From: G963676095 sp963676095
Lineage (GTDB): Bacteria > Bacteroidota > Bacteroidia > Bacteroidales > Prolixibacteraceae
Assembly (NCBI GenBank): GCA_963676095.1
Contig: OY781040.1
Span: 1,178,001-1,242,000 of the forward strand
Reading direction: 5' to 3'
Length of the DNA: 64,000 nt
A program made the translations under genes and the position numbers. Under the pieces are notes generated by a model that saw only the letters and a list, made by a program, of their open reading frames with translations, did not search any database and had not been told where the DNA came from. The first letter of the stretch is position 1; every line of letters begins with the position of its first letter. Below, in pieces: positions 8,225-17,846 of this stretch.

Positions 8225-9355
8225 TCAGGCATTAATCATCATTGGCATCAAAAGCATGAGTACATCTTCCTCGTCAAACTCTTTTTCAGCAGGAAGAAGC
8301 AACCCGGCCCTTGTGGGATCAGATAATTCAACCCGCACTTCCGTTGAATTAAGATTACTCAATATTTCCTGTAAAAATGTCGACTTAAAACCGATCTCAA
8401 TTTCATCGCCTTCATACTGACACTTCAAACGTTCAACCGCAGAAATCGAGAAATCGACATCCTGAGCAGAAACGACCAGTTGGTTATCCTGTATCTGAAG
8501 TTTAATCAGGTTACTGGCCTGGTTTGCAAATACGGAAACGCGCTTGACCGTGTTGTGAAATTCGAGCCTGTCAACCACCATTCTGTTGGTGTTATTGGTG
8601 GGGATTACCGAATTATAGCTAGGATAATTCCCTTCGACCAGGCGGCAAATCAGCTTAAAATTAGTAAGTGTAAAGAATGCATTTTTATCATCGAACTGAA
8701 GTTTCACGTCGAACTCTTCCCTGCCCAGTAAATTCTTCAGCAACGAAGCCGGTTTTTTAGGAAGAATAAATGAAGAGTCGAATTCAGCCTTGGCATCCCT
8801 GCGTTTGTAGCGTACCAGCTTATGGGCATCTGATGCAACAAAAGTAAGATCGTCTTGCCCAAGCTCAACAAAGATACCGTTCATAACAGGACGCAACTCA
8901 TCATCGGCAGTTGCAAACAACGTTTTGGATATACCACTGAGCAAAACGTCATGATTAACATTGATCGTCGAGGCAGACTCCTCTTTTAAAACAGGCAACT
9001 GGGGAAAATCGTCACCCGTCTGGCCAACAATACTGAACTTACCATTTTCGGAATAGATATCAATGGCAAAAGTATCCGGATCTATTTTAAAAGTCAGCGG
9101 CTGTTCAGGGAACTCTTTCAGCGTATCGTTAAGCAATTTGGCCGGGACTGCGATATCTCCCTGCCCCTCTGTGTTGTCAAGTTCCATACTGGTAATCAGC
9201 GTCGACTCAAGATCTGAAGCAGTAACTGTCAATCGGTTATCTATCAGTTGAAATAAATAATTATCCAGAATGGGCAATGTATTTTTCGAACTAATCACCT
9301 TACTGATCGCGTTCAGGTGACTCAGCAATTCGGTACTGGAAACAACGAATTTCAT
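8225..9355 (-). CDS. dnaN: DNA polymerase III subunit beta (sliding clamp)
   Basis: Ring-shaped processivity clamp for replicative polymerase, 376 residues in three topologically equal domains. Recognised from MKFVVSSTELLSHLNAISKVI, the ENGKFSIVGQTGDDFPQLP region, LICRLVEGNYPSYNSVIP and the C-terminal LLMPMMI stretch that forms the protein-binding cleft. Length equals the usual ~370. It is not next to dnaA or recF here, which is common in Bacteroidota. The 271-bp gap upstream contains only a 22-codon open frame at 9426-9494 with no recognisable function. Confidence 0.97.
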   Translation of the reverse strand: MKFVVSSTELLSHLNAISKVISSKNTLPILDNYLFQLIDNRLTVTASDLESTLITSMELDNTEGQGDIAVPAKLLNDTLKEFPEQPLTFKIDPDTFAIDIYSENGKFSIVGQTGDDFPQLPVLKEESASTINVNHDVLLSGISKTLFATADDELRPVMNGIFVELGQDDLTFVASDAHKLVRYKRRDAKAEFDSSFILPKKPASLLKNLLGREEFDVKLQFDDKNAFFTLTNFKLICRLVEGNYPSYNSVIPTNNTNRMVVDRLEFHNTVKRVSVFANQASNLIKLQIQDNQLVVSAQDVDFSISAVERLKCQYEGDEIEIGFKSTFLQEILSNLNSTEVRVELSDPTRAGLLLPAEKEFDEEDVLMLLMPMMINA

Positions 9356-9627
9356 ATATTTACTTTTTCAATTTTAATTTGCCTAATACACATTTACGCT
9401 TTTCTTGCAACTTTTGGTTATGTCTATGGAAAATCTCAATACGGTGTCTGATTCTGTTGCCGAAACAAAAGAGTTTATTCCGGTCAACTACTGAATCCTC
9501 TATCCCAAACATTTAACCTGTAAAAACCAGAAAAAATCCGGTTCCACAAACCATCGCCATAATTATACGAATATACAAACTTTGCTTTTGTTTTTGTTCT
9601 TTTAAGGATATATTTTATACAAAGAAA

Positions 9628-12039
9628 TCAACGGAGGCCCCTCTTCGACCTTAAGAAATTGAACAGAATCCCAAGAATCAGGATGAAAACCAAGGGACCT
9701 GCCACGTTCAAAAACTGCCAAAAGATCTTATCTTCCCTGATCTTGACCTTATCGAGCAACCTGATCTGAAATGCCCTTGACCGTAACGACATAATTCCAT
9801 TCTCATCACAAAGATAATTTATGGTATTAATCAGGAAATCCTTATTCCCGAATGTCTGTCGCGAGTAATTATCATATCCCAGGGGAAGCGGCTGAGGTTT
9901 CCCCCTTTCGTGTGAAACTTTATTGGCAATCAGGTCTCCATCTGCCAGAACAATCATTCTCGCCGGTTTAGATTTCTGCAAAACCGGTACTCCTGTTTTG
10001 TTAAACGCTTGGGTCAGTCTGTTTTTAAATACAGAAGTAAATTGTCCTTCAAGCAAAACACCAACCGGAATATGGGACAACTGAAAAAGGTCCCTTTCGG
10101 GAGGATTATTTATGCTTTGCAGGCTTATTTCCGCCGGCGTCCGGACCAGCCTGGAATAGTCGGAAGTATGTAGTATAACCGACTTTCGTATAGCCGGATC
10201 ATGGCCTACCGTATCCACAGAACTAACAAAATCCGACTCCAGGCGATTCAGGTTCCGGCTTAATTCGTGCGCTTCTGAAGGGATTAACAGGGGTGAATAA
10301 TACCAGGGGGCAGGCGAAAAAACAGGGTTACTTCCTGACGGGGCGGTATTAACCGGAATAATCATACAATCCACGGACTGAACCAGCTCTGGATTAATTC
10401 TTACCCCATAGCGAAAAAGCTGATCAAGCAGGTTAAGGTCACGGGGAAAAGCCAGGGTCGATTCGCCTCTGCTAAGACTATCCAGGCTCACCTGTACCGG
10501 ATCTATCATCCACAGGATATTACCTCCACGCATCAGGTACTGGTCGATGTAAAACTTGTCCTCTTCCTGAAAAGCTTTCGACGGATCAGCGATCACAAGC
10601 ACTTTCGGAGTACCCGGCAAGGTAAATAATTCTTCGGCTGAACGGTCGATGACCGTATAGTTCTCCGCAAGGCTGCTGCGAATATCATAAGTTTCCATCT
10701 CGTCAAGCTCCCCCTGTCCTTTCAAAAAGGCCAGCGCCGGACGCCCCTGCTCCTCCATATGCTGTAACGCCCGCACTAATTCATATTCGATGGTCTCCAC
10801 CGAATTATTCAGATTTACTTCTGCCGGAAGTGAAGGATTGTTTTTCAAAAAATTGACTGCAAGAACCTGGTCCTGATAATGGATAATCGCGCCGGGAAAA
10901 ATCAGGTGCGTCACGGTTCCTTCATCCTGGGTAAGTCTCAGGTTAATCGGTTGGATTCCCTGGGAGACCAAACGATCGAACAGTTTATTCCGCTGATCCG
11001 CATCTTCAACGTCATACGGATCAAAGGTCTCACAATGAATCCTGAACCTGGAAAAAGCATCCATATCCCCGGCTTTTTCTTCGATTGCCTGTTTCAACCG
11101 GCGAAATCCGGGAGGGAGGTTCCCATTCAGGCAGAGATCGATCTGTACAGGTCCCTGCAACTTGTGGATGATCTGTTTTGAAACAGGAGCCAGGCTATAC
11201 CTTTTCTCGGAAGTAAGGTCGATACGAAAATACCATACGGAAGACAAAAAAAATAGCAGGACCAGGCCCAGTGCAAAAAATCCGGTCCCGGCAAGCTGCC
11301 TCTTGATCCTCCTTCTCTTCTCCAATAAAAAAATACGGCTCAGGTACAAAAAGAACAGTGTCATTAAAACAAAATAAACAACGTCCCTTGAATCAATCAC
11401 CCCTCTTCCGAGCGACAGGTAATGCTGCATCATCCCGATTTCGGATAAGGTATTACTAAATCCGGATGAAAAGCCCATCGACAACAAAATACCCAGCCCT
11501 GCATAAAAAAGAAAAGATAGCAACAGGGCCAGAAGAAAAGAAAAAATCTGGTTATCTGTCAGCGCAGAAGCAAATAAACCGATGGCAACATATAAAGCCG
11601 CAAGAAAAAACAGCCCGGTAAATGAACCCCATGCCGCACCGGAATCCCAGTTACCAACCGGGTTCCCCAGTTGATAGATCGAATAAAAATAAATAAGCGT
11701 GGGAGCCAGGCAAATGATTACAAGTGTCAGTCCTGCAAGATATTTTGCCCACAGGAGTTGAAACATTGATAAAGGCCTTGTAACCAGCAGTTCCAATGTC
11801 CCCTGCCTTTTCTCATCCGCGATTAAACGCATAGTCAGGGCAGGAACAAGAAACAGGAAAACCCATGGAGCAAGGGAAAAATAACTGTCCAGCGTTGCGT
11901 AGCCATTTTCCAAAAGGTTATAATTTCCAGGAAAAATCCACAGAAACGCCCCGTTCACAATCAAAAAAACAAAGGCGACCAGGTAACCTGTTACCGATCC
12001 GAAAAAGCTGATAATCTCCTTTCGAAACAAACTAAACAT
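9628..12039 (-). CDS. GldF-GldG fusion, gliding-motility/ABC-type transport membrane protein
   Basis: Single 803-residue protein joining two components that are separate genes (gldF, gldG) in flavobacteria. Residues 1-~240 are the ABC-2 permease GldF (MFSLFRKEIISFFGSVTGY, then RLIADEKRQGTLELLVTRPL and six membrane segments). A seventh membrane segment at ~260 leads into the GldG periplasmic part (SEKRYSLAPVSKQIIHKL, then the NSVETIEYELVRALQ and ADPSKAFQEEDKFYIDQYLM regions) and a C-terminal membrane anchor. ATG 12039 is chosen over the longer frame because MFSLFRKE begins the conserved permease. The ATP-binding partner GldA is not in the window. In non-gliding Bacteroidales the fusion is retained with unclear function. 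Confidence 0.88.
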   Translation of the reverse strand: MFSLFRKEIISFFGSVTGYLVAFVFLIVNGAFLWIFPGNYNLLENGYATLDSYFSLAPWVFLFLVPALTMRLIADEKRQGTLELLVTRPLSMFQLLWAKYLAGLTLVIICLAPTLIYFYSIYQLGNPVGNWDSGAAWGSFTGLFFLAALYVAIGLFASALTDNQIFSFLLALLLSFLFYAGLGILLSMGFSSGFSNTLSEIGMMQHYLSLGRGVIDSRDVVYFVLMTLFFLYLSRIFLLEKRRRIKRQLAGTGFFALGLVLLFFLSSVWYFRIDLTSEKRYSLAPVSKQIIHKLQGPVQIDLCLNGNLPPGFRRLKQAIEEKAGDMDAFSRFRIHCETFDPYDVEDADQRNKLFDRLVSQGIQPINLRLTQDEGTVTHLIFPGAIIHYQDQVLAVNFLKNNPSLPAEVNLNNSVETIEYELVRALQHMEEQGRPALAFLKGQGELDEMETYDIRSSLAENYTVIDRSAEELFTLPGTPKVLVIADPSKAFQEEDKFYIDQYLMRGGNILWMIDPVQVSLDSLSRGESTLAFPRDLNLLDQLFRYGVRINPELVQSVDCMIIPVNTAPSGSNPVFSPAPWYYSPLLIPSEAHELSRNLNRLESDFVSSVDTVGHDPAIRKSVILHTSDYSRLVRTPAEISLQSINNPPERDLFQLSHIPVGVLLEGQFTSVFKNRLTQAFNKTGVPVLQKSKPARMIVLADGDLIANKVSHERGKPQPLPLGYDNYSRQTFGNKDFLINTINYLCDENGIMSLRSRAFQIRLLDKVKIREDKIFWQFLNVAGPLVFILILGILFNFLRSKRGLR

Positions 12040-12099
12040 ATCCACTCGATCATTTACCGGAACGAAGATAGGAAAAAGAGGGCACAACCAAAGCCATTA

Positions 12100-12250
12100 T
12101 TGTCCTATGGTTATATGGTTCCTTTTGTTGAGAATACCACAGATTACACAGATTATTTTTTACATGTAGTAAACAGCAACCAGGATCCCGCCCCGCCGGA
12201 ACTAGCCCCTTAACAGCTAAACACAAAACGCTCAAATAATTAAACCATAA
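12100..12250. repeat. Degenerate dispersed repeat between gldFG and lpxB
   Basis: Contains tggttatatggttcc and accacagattacacagatt (12137-12155), matching modules at 1650-1670 and 2009-2037. A similar ggttatatggttgcgtggtt stretch lies at 13419-13438 before lpxB. No coding content; a frame crossing it at 12050-12235 is not credible. Confidence 0.55.
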
Positions 12251-12252
12251 AA

Positions 12253-13386
12253 CTAATCAACACTCCCCCCTAACTTTTCGATCATCATCGATGCCGCCCG
12301 GTCTGAAGCCCCGGTACTGCCTAGCAACCGATGAAGTTCATCATAATCAGCTGCAATCTCATCCCTGCAGGACTGGTCAAACAGGATCCGGTTAACCTCT
12401 TCCCTGATATTTTTTGCATTGCAATGATGCTGTAACAGCTCACAGACGGCACTACGCTGCAAAATCAGGTTCACCAGCGAAACCCATTTGATTTTCAATA
12501 CCTTTTGCCCTATTTTAAAGAACAAGGCACCGCCCGCCATCCTGTAACAAACAACCTGGGGACAGCGGATTACACCTGCTTCCAAAGATACTGTTCCCGA
12601 TGCCAGTACTGCAACATCAGCCTGCTGAAGCACGTCATATGTTTTTCCGTGTAAGAGGGCCACCTCATACCCATTTACTAAATCGGCATAAACCTTGTCT
12701 TCAATATTCGGCGCTGCGGTTATGATTACCTGGTGCGATTTAATCGGACAAACGGCATCAAGCATCCTGGGCAGCAGCGATCTGATCTCCTGCAGCCGGC
12801 TGCCCGGTAAAACAGCAATTACCGGCTTCTCCTGCAAATGATTTTCCATGAAGAACTGCTCCCTTGTCCTGATGGTCAGCTTTTCGCTGACTGCATCCAG
12901 AACCGGGTTTCCAACATAATTGACAGGATAGTCAAACTGCCGGTAGAAATCAGTTTCAAAAGGGAGGATTGTGAACATCTCATCGACATAAGCCTTGATT
13001 TTTTTGATCCGGTAGGACTTCCAGGCCCATATCTTGGGAGAAATATAATAAAACACGCGGATGCCGTATTCCCGGGCAAAACGCGCCATCCTCAGGTTAA
13101 ACCCCGGATAATCTACCAGAATTAATACATCCGGGCTAAAATGAAGTAAATCCTGCTCACAAATTTTAAAATTATTCTTTATAGTAGAAAGGTTGAGCAG
13201 GACAGGGATAAACCCCATAAAGGCCATTTCCCGGTAATGTTTGGTCAGATCCATGCCGGCCTGCTCCATCAGTTCCCCTCCAAATCCACGGGCCCTGGCC
13301 TCTTTGTCGAACCGGAACAAAGACCGGATCAGATTAGATGCATGCAAATCGCCGGAAGCTTCACCTGCTATAAAATAGTATTTCAT
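12253..13386 (-). CDS. lpxB: Lipid-A-disaccharide synthase
   Basis: Glycosyltransferase (GT19) that joins UDP-2,3-diacylglucosamine and lipid X to make the lipid A disaccharide at the inner membrane. The 377-residue protein starts MKYYFIAGEASGDLHASNL, the standard LpxB opening, followed by MAFMGFIPVL, LVDYPGFNLRMA, YYISPKIWAWK, LPFETDFY and AVLPGSRLQEI. The C-terminal SGTVSLEAG motif for nucleotide sugar binding is present. It shares direction with surE and the small membrane protein upstream, separated by 115 bp of repeat-like DNA. Its presence confirms a lipid-A outer membrane. Confidence 0.96.
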   Translation of the reverse strand: MKYYFIAGEASGDLHASNLIRSLFRFDKEARARGFGGELMEQAGMDLTKHYREMAFMGFIPVLLNLSTIKNNFKICEQDLLHFSPDVLILVDYPGFNLRMARFAREYGIRVFYYISPKIWAWKSYRIKKIKAYVDEMFTILPFETDFYRQFDYPVNYVGNPVLDAVSEKLTIRTREQFFMENHLQEKPVIAVLPGSRLQEIRSLLPRMLDAVCPIKSHQVIITAAPNIEDKVYADLVNGYEVALLHGKTYDVLQQADVAVLASGTVSLEAGVIRCPQVVCYRMAGGALFFKIGQKVLKIKWVSLVNLILQRSAVCELLQHHCNAKNIREEVNRILFDQSCRDEIAADYDELHRLLGSTGASDRAASMMIEKLGGSVD

Positions 13387-13501
13387 AGGTTAATAATATG
13401 GTTACTCTTAATTCTTTGGTTATATGGTTGCGTGGTTATATAGTTAATCTTTATTCAAAAAGGAGGACTGTTCCCTGTATCGTCTCTTTTATAACAGCGA
13501 G

Positions 13502-13816
13502 TTAAAAGACTTTTGAGATCACGACGACAAAGGCATATAAAAAGGTAGCCATCAATACGCCCCTGGCTGCCAAATCATATTTTCGTCTCATAAACAAAAA
13601 GAAAAGCACCAGATTCGGCAACACGCACAATGTTAATAACTTGAACAAAATATTTAAGGTCCGGAGACGATACAAATAATCCGAAAAAACTTCCTTTTGC
13701 CCGCTGAGCAGGAACATGATCACAAAAACGGCAACAGGGAGCAACAATCCTGGTATCAACCCGGAACGGATCCTGTTCTGTTTTTTCGAACTGAATAAGG
13801 ACACTAAAACCTCCAA
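13502..13816 (-). CDS. Small three-span membrane protein, unknown function
   Basis: 104 residues, basic N terminus (SSKKQNRIRSG) then three hydrophobic segments at about residues 20-38, 52-74 and 83-102. No family is recognised. Its first codons overlap the last 13 bases of surE, pointing to translational coupling with surE. It sits between surE and lpxB, both broadly conserved genes, so it is probably expressed with them. Function is not inferred. Confidence 0.7.
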   Translation of the reverse strand: MEVLVSLFSSKKQNRIRSGLIPGLLLPVAVFVIMFLLSGQKEVFSDYLYRLRTLNILFKLLTLCVLPNLVLFFLFMRRKYDLAARGVLMATFLYAFVVVISKVF

Positions 13817-14565
13817 TTTTTCATTTGGGTAACACTTTCCTGGCTGGTCATATCCACCTTAACCGGCACAACTGCCACCATTTGGTTTTCAAGGGCATAA
13901 ACATCTGTTCCTGGTATGTCAGGTTCAAAGTTTTTGAAATAACCACTCAGCCAAAAATAATCACGTTGATGAGGGTCGGTCCTTTTATCAAGCTCTTCCA
14001 CCCATTTCCCGGATGTTTGCCTGCAAACCTCTATTCCTTTAACGTCTCCCTGAGGGATATTTACGTTAAGACAGGTCATATAAGGCAATCCATTTTCAAT
14101 AACGGTCTGAAATACCCTGGCAACCCACATTTTTGCCTTCGTAAAATCGGCATCGGCATCATAATCACATAACGAAAATCCGATGGATGGCACGCCGTGA
14201 AGGCATCCTTCGATAGCAGCTCCCATAGTCCCGGAATAAACAACACTGACCGATGAATTGGAACCGTGGTTAATACCTGATACAACAAAATTTGGCAAAC
14301 GATCAAGCAGGTGGTTAAATCCAACTTTTATACAGTCAACAGGGGTTCCGTTACATTTATAAAGAGCATAACCGTCCTCCGCTTCCATCTTGTTTACCCT
14401 CAACGGCCTTTCTACAGTAATTGCGCTCGACATCCCTGACATTGCCATCTCCGGGGCAATAACAACAACTTCTCCAAAAAGGCGCATCACATCGGTCAAT
14501 TCTTTCAATCCTTTTGCATAAATCCCGTCATCATTGGTGATCAGGATTAGAGGTCGGTCTTCCAT
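13804..14565 (-). CDS. surE: 5'/3'-nucleotidase SurE
   Basis: Metal-dependent nucleoside monophosphatase, 253 residues. ATG 14565 gives the canonical start MEDRPLILITNDDGIYAKG with the metal-binding NDDG pair; the longer frame from 14658 adds 31 residues that do not look like part of the family. Further signatures are IAPEMAMSGMSSAITV, GTPVDCIKVGF and VSGINHGSNSSVSVVYSGTMGAA. The family acts on nucleotides and short polyphosphates under stationary-phase stress. The next gene overlaps its 3' end. Confidence 0.95.
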   Translation of the reverse strand: MEDRPLILITNDDGIYAKGLKELTDVMRLFGEVVVIAPEMAMSGMSSAITVERPLRVNKMEAEDGYALYKCNGTPVDCIKVGFNHLLDRLPNFVVSGINHGSNSSVSVVYSGTMGAAIEGCLHGVPSIGFSLCDYDADADFTKAKMWVARVFQTVIENGLPYMTCLNVNIPQGDVKGIEVCRQTSGKWVEELDKRTDPHQRDYFWLSGYFKNFEPDIPGTDVYALENQMVAVVPVKVDMTSQESVTQMKNWRF

Positions 14566-14676
14566 TGTTTCATTTTTTATCAAGGACAAATATAGCCCAA
14601 TCATCGCAACATCTCTTACTTTTTTCTCAAATTGAATCATCCCGGACAATCCGGGCATTCCCGGACAAGGGGAAAA

Positions 14677-15840
14677 TCAACTTAAGGCAAGAGCCAGTGA
14701 GACCCCTATAAATGTACCGATTACGTATCCCAGGATACCCATCAGAATACCTGGCGTAATCAATTTTTTCTGACCAAAAGAAGCAGCCATTGGAGCAGCA
14801 ACCGAGGGGCCCATAATATTTGCAGCTGAAGAAATGATGACTTCGTAAACATCCAGTTTAAAAAGCTTGGCTAATGACAGGAGAACAAGTAAATGAACAA
14901 GCAATACGAAACAATAAAAACCAAGGACCGCAGGTCCGACATGCAGGATATCCTTCAGATTGGTAGCTGCACCGATCACTGCAATAAAAACATACATCAT
15001 CCAAAGTCCAATAACAAAAGCCGTATTTTCGAGAGCCTTAAGCTTCTTCGGGAAAAGATTGGCCATCATTACTGATAATAAGGTGATAAGCAAGATACTC
15101 ATGTTTATTTTTGTACCCAAAAGCTTTTGCACCGGACCTTCGAGCATCGTTCCAACACCTGCAATGACTACTGACAGGAAGATGGAAAGGGCGATCCGTT
15201 CCATAGTAACCGGCATTGTCCCTTTTTCTGTTTCCTCTGAAATTTCCTGGTTTTCGCTTTTGGATCTGACAAAAAAACGTTGCAAAAAAGAAAAGGAAGG
15301 AACCGCAATCAGTAGCAATACAAACATATTGGCTGCAAAATTGTCTACTGCTATTGTAGCCCCGAAAAGAGGATGCGTGCTAAAATTAAGGATTTCGCCT
15401 GTTGCCACAAAATTCATGCTCCCGCCAATCAGGGTGGCTGCAATCACCCCTGCCGTGCTGGATGAATCCGGCCCCAGGTCGATCAGCCAATATGCCAGCG
15501 AGCATCCCAAAACAACTCCTGCTGCGCCAATAGTATAAGCAACAAGCAACTTTCCTCCTTCCCGCACCATGCGTCTGATGTTCGACCCAAATAATAGCAA
15601 AGGTATCGACAGCGGTATAAAATAAGAAAAAATAAGGCTATAAACAGGCACTTCGACATTTGAACCCGAGGCAACCGGAACAATGCCGGTCATTGAAAAA
15701 ACAGACATGAGCACCATGGTAACCAGGATACCGGAAACCTTTCCGAACCATTTTTTATACTCCGACCAGATCCCGAAAGCCGCAGTTCCAAGCAAAACAG
15801 CAAAAAGCAACAGGTTGTCATTAGCAGAAATCAAAGACAT
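14677..15840 (-). CDS. DUF819-family integral membrane protein
   Basis: 387-residue membrane protein with about ten hydrophobic helices and repeated Gly-rich turns (GGSMNFVATGEIL, SSAANIMGPSVAAPMAASFG), characteristic of DUF819 (YjcL-like), a family related to secondary transporters. Substrate is unknown. ATG 15840 is preferred over the longer frame to 15882, because the extra N-terminal residues run through a leader hairpin at 15873-15891. A perfect CCCGGA/TCCGGG inverted repeat lies 21-36 bp downstream. Confidence 0.82.
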   Translation of the reverse strand: MSLISANDNLLLFAVLLGTAAFGIWSEYKKWFGKVSGILVTMVLMSVFSMTGIVPVASGSNVEVPVYSLIFSYFIPLSIPLLLFGSNIRRMVREGGKLLVAYTIGAAGVVLGCSLAYWLIDLGPDSSSTAGVIAATLIGGSMNFVATGEILNFSTHPLFGATIAVDNFAANMFVLLLIAVPSFSFLQRFFVRSKSENQEISEETEKGTMPVTMERIALSIFLSVVIAGVGTMLEGPVQKLLGTKINMSILLITLLSVMMANLFPKKLKALENTAFVIGLWMMYVFIAVIGAATNLKDILHVGPAVLGFYCFVLLVHLLVLLSLAKLFKLDVYEVIISSAANIMGPSVAAPMAASFGQKKLITPGILMGILGYVIGTFIGVSLALALS

Positions 15841-15859
15841 AATTCCAAATTTTACCTTA

Positions 15860-15891
15860 AAAATAAAAAAACACCCTTCCAAAAGAAGGGT
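15860..15891 (-). promoter_or_regulatory. Terminator-like hairpin inside the 5' leader of the DUF819 gene
   Basis: On the minus strand ACCCTTC/GAAGGGT (7 bp, 5-base loop) is followed at once by gtttttttattttt, about 20-30 bp before the DUF819 start codon. The nearest upstream gene is divergent (16271 +), so there is no minus-strand gene for it to terminate. It may attenuate the DUF819 transcript. Confidence 0.5.
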
Positions 15892-16270
15892 ATCCTAAAA
15901 TATTTTATTCTTTTTTTTACCCACCTACCTCTTTTCAAAAGGATATATTAATTAAATATTAAGAAAAAAAATGTTCGCATTTTATTTTTCCCTGTTTCAA
16001 AACGACAGACAAAGCACACAAAAAAAACGCCAAATTTAAAATACATTTTTCCCAGAAGAAAGAATGTACTTCAGGAATAATCAATCTATTATCCCGGTCA
16101 TCGTCACAACAGAAGATGTTAACTTACCAAAACCATGTACTCAGGAAACTAATCTCTTTTAAGAAAAAGATTTCTATTTTTAAATATACTTATGAAAAAA
16201 ATTTCCAAAGTGTTTTTGTAAATGAAAAATTATTTTTAAAATTGCTTAAAATAAGTTAAAAGAACGATCT
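15892..16270. other. AT-rich divergent promoter region between DUF819 and ROK genes
   Basis: 379 bp, very AT-rich, no open frame of note. It must hold promoters for both divergent genes. I see no clear TAnnTTTG element and no tRNA-like or strongly structured sequence. Confidence 0.6.
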
Positions 16271-17503
16271 ATGGCATTCCATGGAAAAGAAGATACCGGA
16301 AGCATGGCGATCAGCGAGCTGAAACGCTACAAACTAAAAATGCACATTGTAAGGCTCTTATATAAAAAAGGTCCGCAATCTGCTTCCGTTCTGAACAAGA
16401 AGATAAACGTGAGTCTGCCAACAACCCGCTCAATACTGGATGACCTGATCCGGGAAAAGATCGTTTGCACCTCGGGAATAGGCGATTCCCAGGGAGGAAG
16501 GAAACCTGTTATTTATAGTCTGGAAGAAGATGCCTTTTATATCCTGGCAATAGAAATAGGGCACTACAAAGCAAAAGCAATTATTGTAAACAGTCTGAAC
16601 AAAGAAAAAACAGAAGTTAAAGAATTTGAAACCAATATCGATGACCCTGATCTGGAGACAAAACTGGACAAGGTCATTGGAGAACTGTTAATTGAAGCAA
16701 ACATCGACAGAGATAAAATCGAGGCGATCGGGGTAAGTATGCCTGGGCTGATCGATTCGGAAAGGGGAATTAACCACACTATCAAAAAACAGGAATTACG
16801 GGGGATCGGTACCCGCCTTTCCGAACATTTCGGCATCAGGACCTATATCGAAAATGATGCCCGTATGCAGGCTTTGGGCGAGTTTGTTTTCGGGAAAGCA
16901 AGGAACACTAAAAACACCATGGTCCTGAACTGGAACTGGGGGATTGGGCTTGGCATGATCCTGAACGGTGAAATTTTCAGGGGGTCTGTGGGGTTTGCGG
17001 GCGAATTCAGCCACATTCGTGTGGAAGAAAACGGAAAACTGTGCGAATGCGGAAAAAGAGGCTGTTTGCAAACCATAGCAGGGGCACGGCATTTACTGGA
17101 CATGGCATGCGTGGAAGTCAGAAAAGGTACCATATCTCAACTAACGACAATTTTTGGAGATGCCCCCGAAAAGATGGTACCTGCCGATATTATAAACTGT
17201 GCCCAAAAAGGAGACGAACTTTCCATCTCTCTTTTGAACACAATCAGCACCAGGCTGGCATGGGGACTTTCAATCCTGATCCAGCTTTACAATCCCGAGC
17301 TTATCATGCTCAATGGCCCGCTAGCCAAAGCCGGCCAGTTTATACTGATCCCGATCAGGCAGGCCTTAAACCAGTACTGCCTGCAGAACATCTCTGAAAA
17401 TGTACGGATTGAAATTTCCGATCTTGGAGAACACTCCGGACTGAAAGGAGTAACCGTCATGGTTTTTCAAAAAATATTCAAAGATCAGTCAGTTGAGATT
17501 TAA
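16271..17503 (+). CDS. ROK-family transcriptional regulator (NagC/XylR type)
   Basis: Sugar-responsive regulator, 410 residues. The N terminus is a winged helix-turn-helix (SASVLNKKINVSLPTTRSIL). It is followed by a ROK sugar-kinase-like domain with IGVSMPGLIDSERG, the nucleotide/sugar segment VLNWNWGIGLGMILNG, GFAGEFSHIRV, and the zinc motif CECGKRGC (CxCGxxGC). An in-frame ATG at 16304 is an alternative start. It lies 343 bp upstream of susC in the same direction and is the best local candidate to control the SusC/SusD pair, but this is inference from position. Confidence 0.9.
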   Translation: MAFHGKEDTGSMAISELKRYKLKMHIVRLLYKKGPQSASVLNKKINVSLPTTRSILDDLIREKIVCTSGIGDSQGGRKPVIYSLEEDAFYILAIEIGHYKAKAIIVNSLNKEKTEVKEFETNIDDPDLETKLDKVIGELLIEANIDRDKIEAIGVSMPGLIDSERGINHTIKKQELRGIGTRLSEHFGIRTYIENDARMQALGEFVFGKARNTKNTMVLNWNWGIGLGMILNGEIFRGSVGFAGEFSHIRVEENGKLCECGKRGCLQTIAGARHLLDMACVEVRKGTISQLTTIFGDAPEKMVPADIINCAQKGDELSISLLNTISTRLAWGLSILIQLYNPELIMLNGPLAKAGQFILIPIRQALNQYCLQNISENVRIEISDLGEHSGLKGVTVMVFQKIFKDQSVEI

Positions 17504-17846
17504 CACACTTAAAAGACAGTCTGTTTTAGTTATTCTTTATTCATGTTAAAATTATGCGTATGAGTAGTATTGTGGAAATAGATGGATGCAAAATTAAAAT
17601 TATGAATTGACCCACAAAAACAGATCGATCATCTGAAAATAAGCATCAATAAAATATTATCAGCTTGTACACAACCAAGCTAAGGGTCAGTGTTGTATTC
17701 ATTTGAACAACAAAAAATCCCGGAATAAAACAGAAGGCTTTTCCCTCCAAAAGTTTTCAGGTGTTTTTTTACCTTAACAACTAAACCACAGGGAATTAAA
17801 TCGTTAAAAGCATTTCATTTTAAATAATTATGTTAAAATTACACGT
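17504..17846. promoter_or_regulatory. susC upstream region with repeated atgttaaaatta motif
   Basis: 343 bp. ATGTTAAAATTA followed by YRCGTATGA occurs twice, at 17543 and 17830; the second copy contains the susC ATG. A sequence shared between the upstream region and the start site may be an operator or a repeat relic. No clear promoter consensus was found. Confidence 0.4.

Noticed and set aside
9426..9494. 22-codon frame upstream of dnaN as a leader peptide
   Set aside because: It is on the plus strand, opposite to dnaN and gldFG, has no amino-acid bias and no following terminator.
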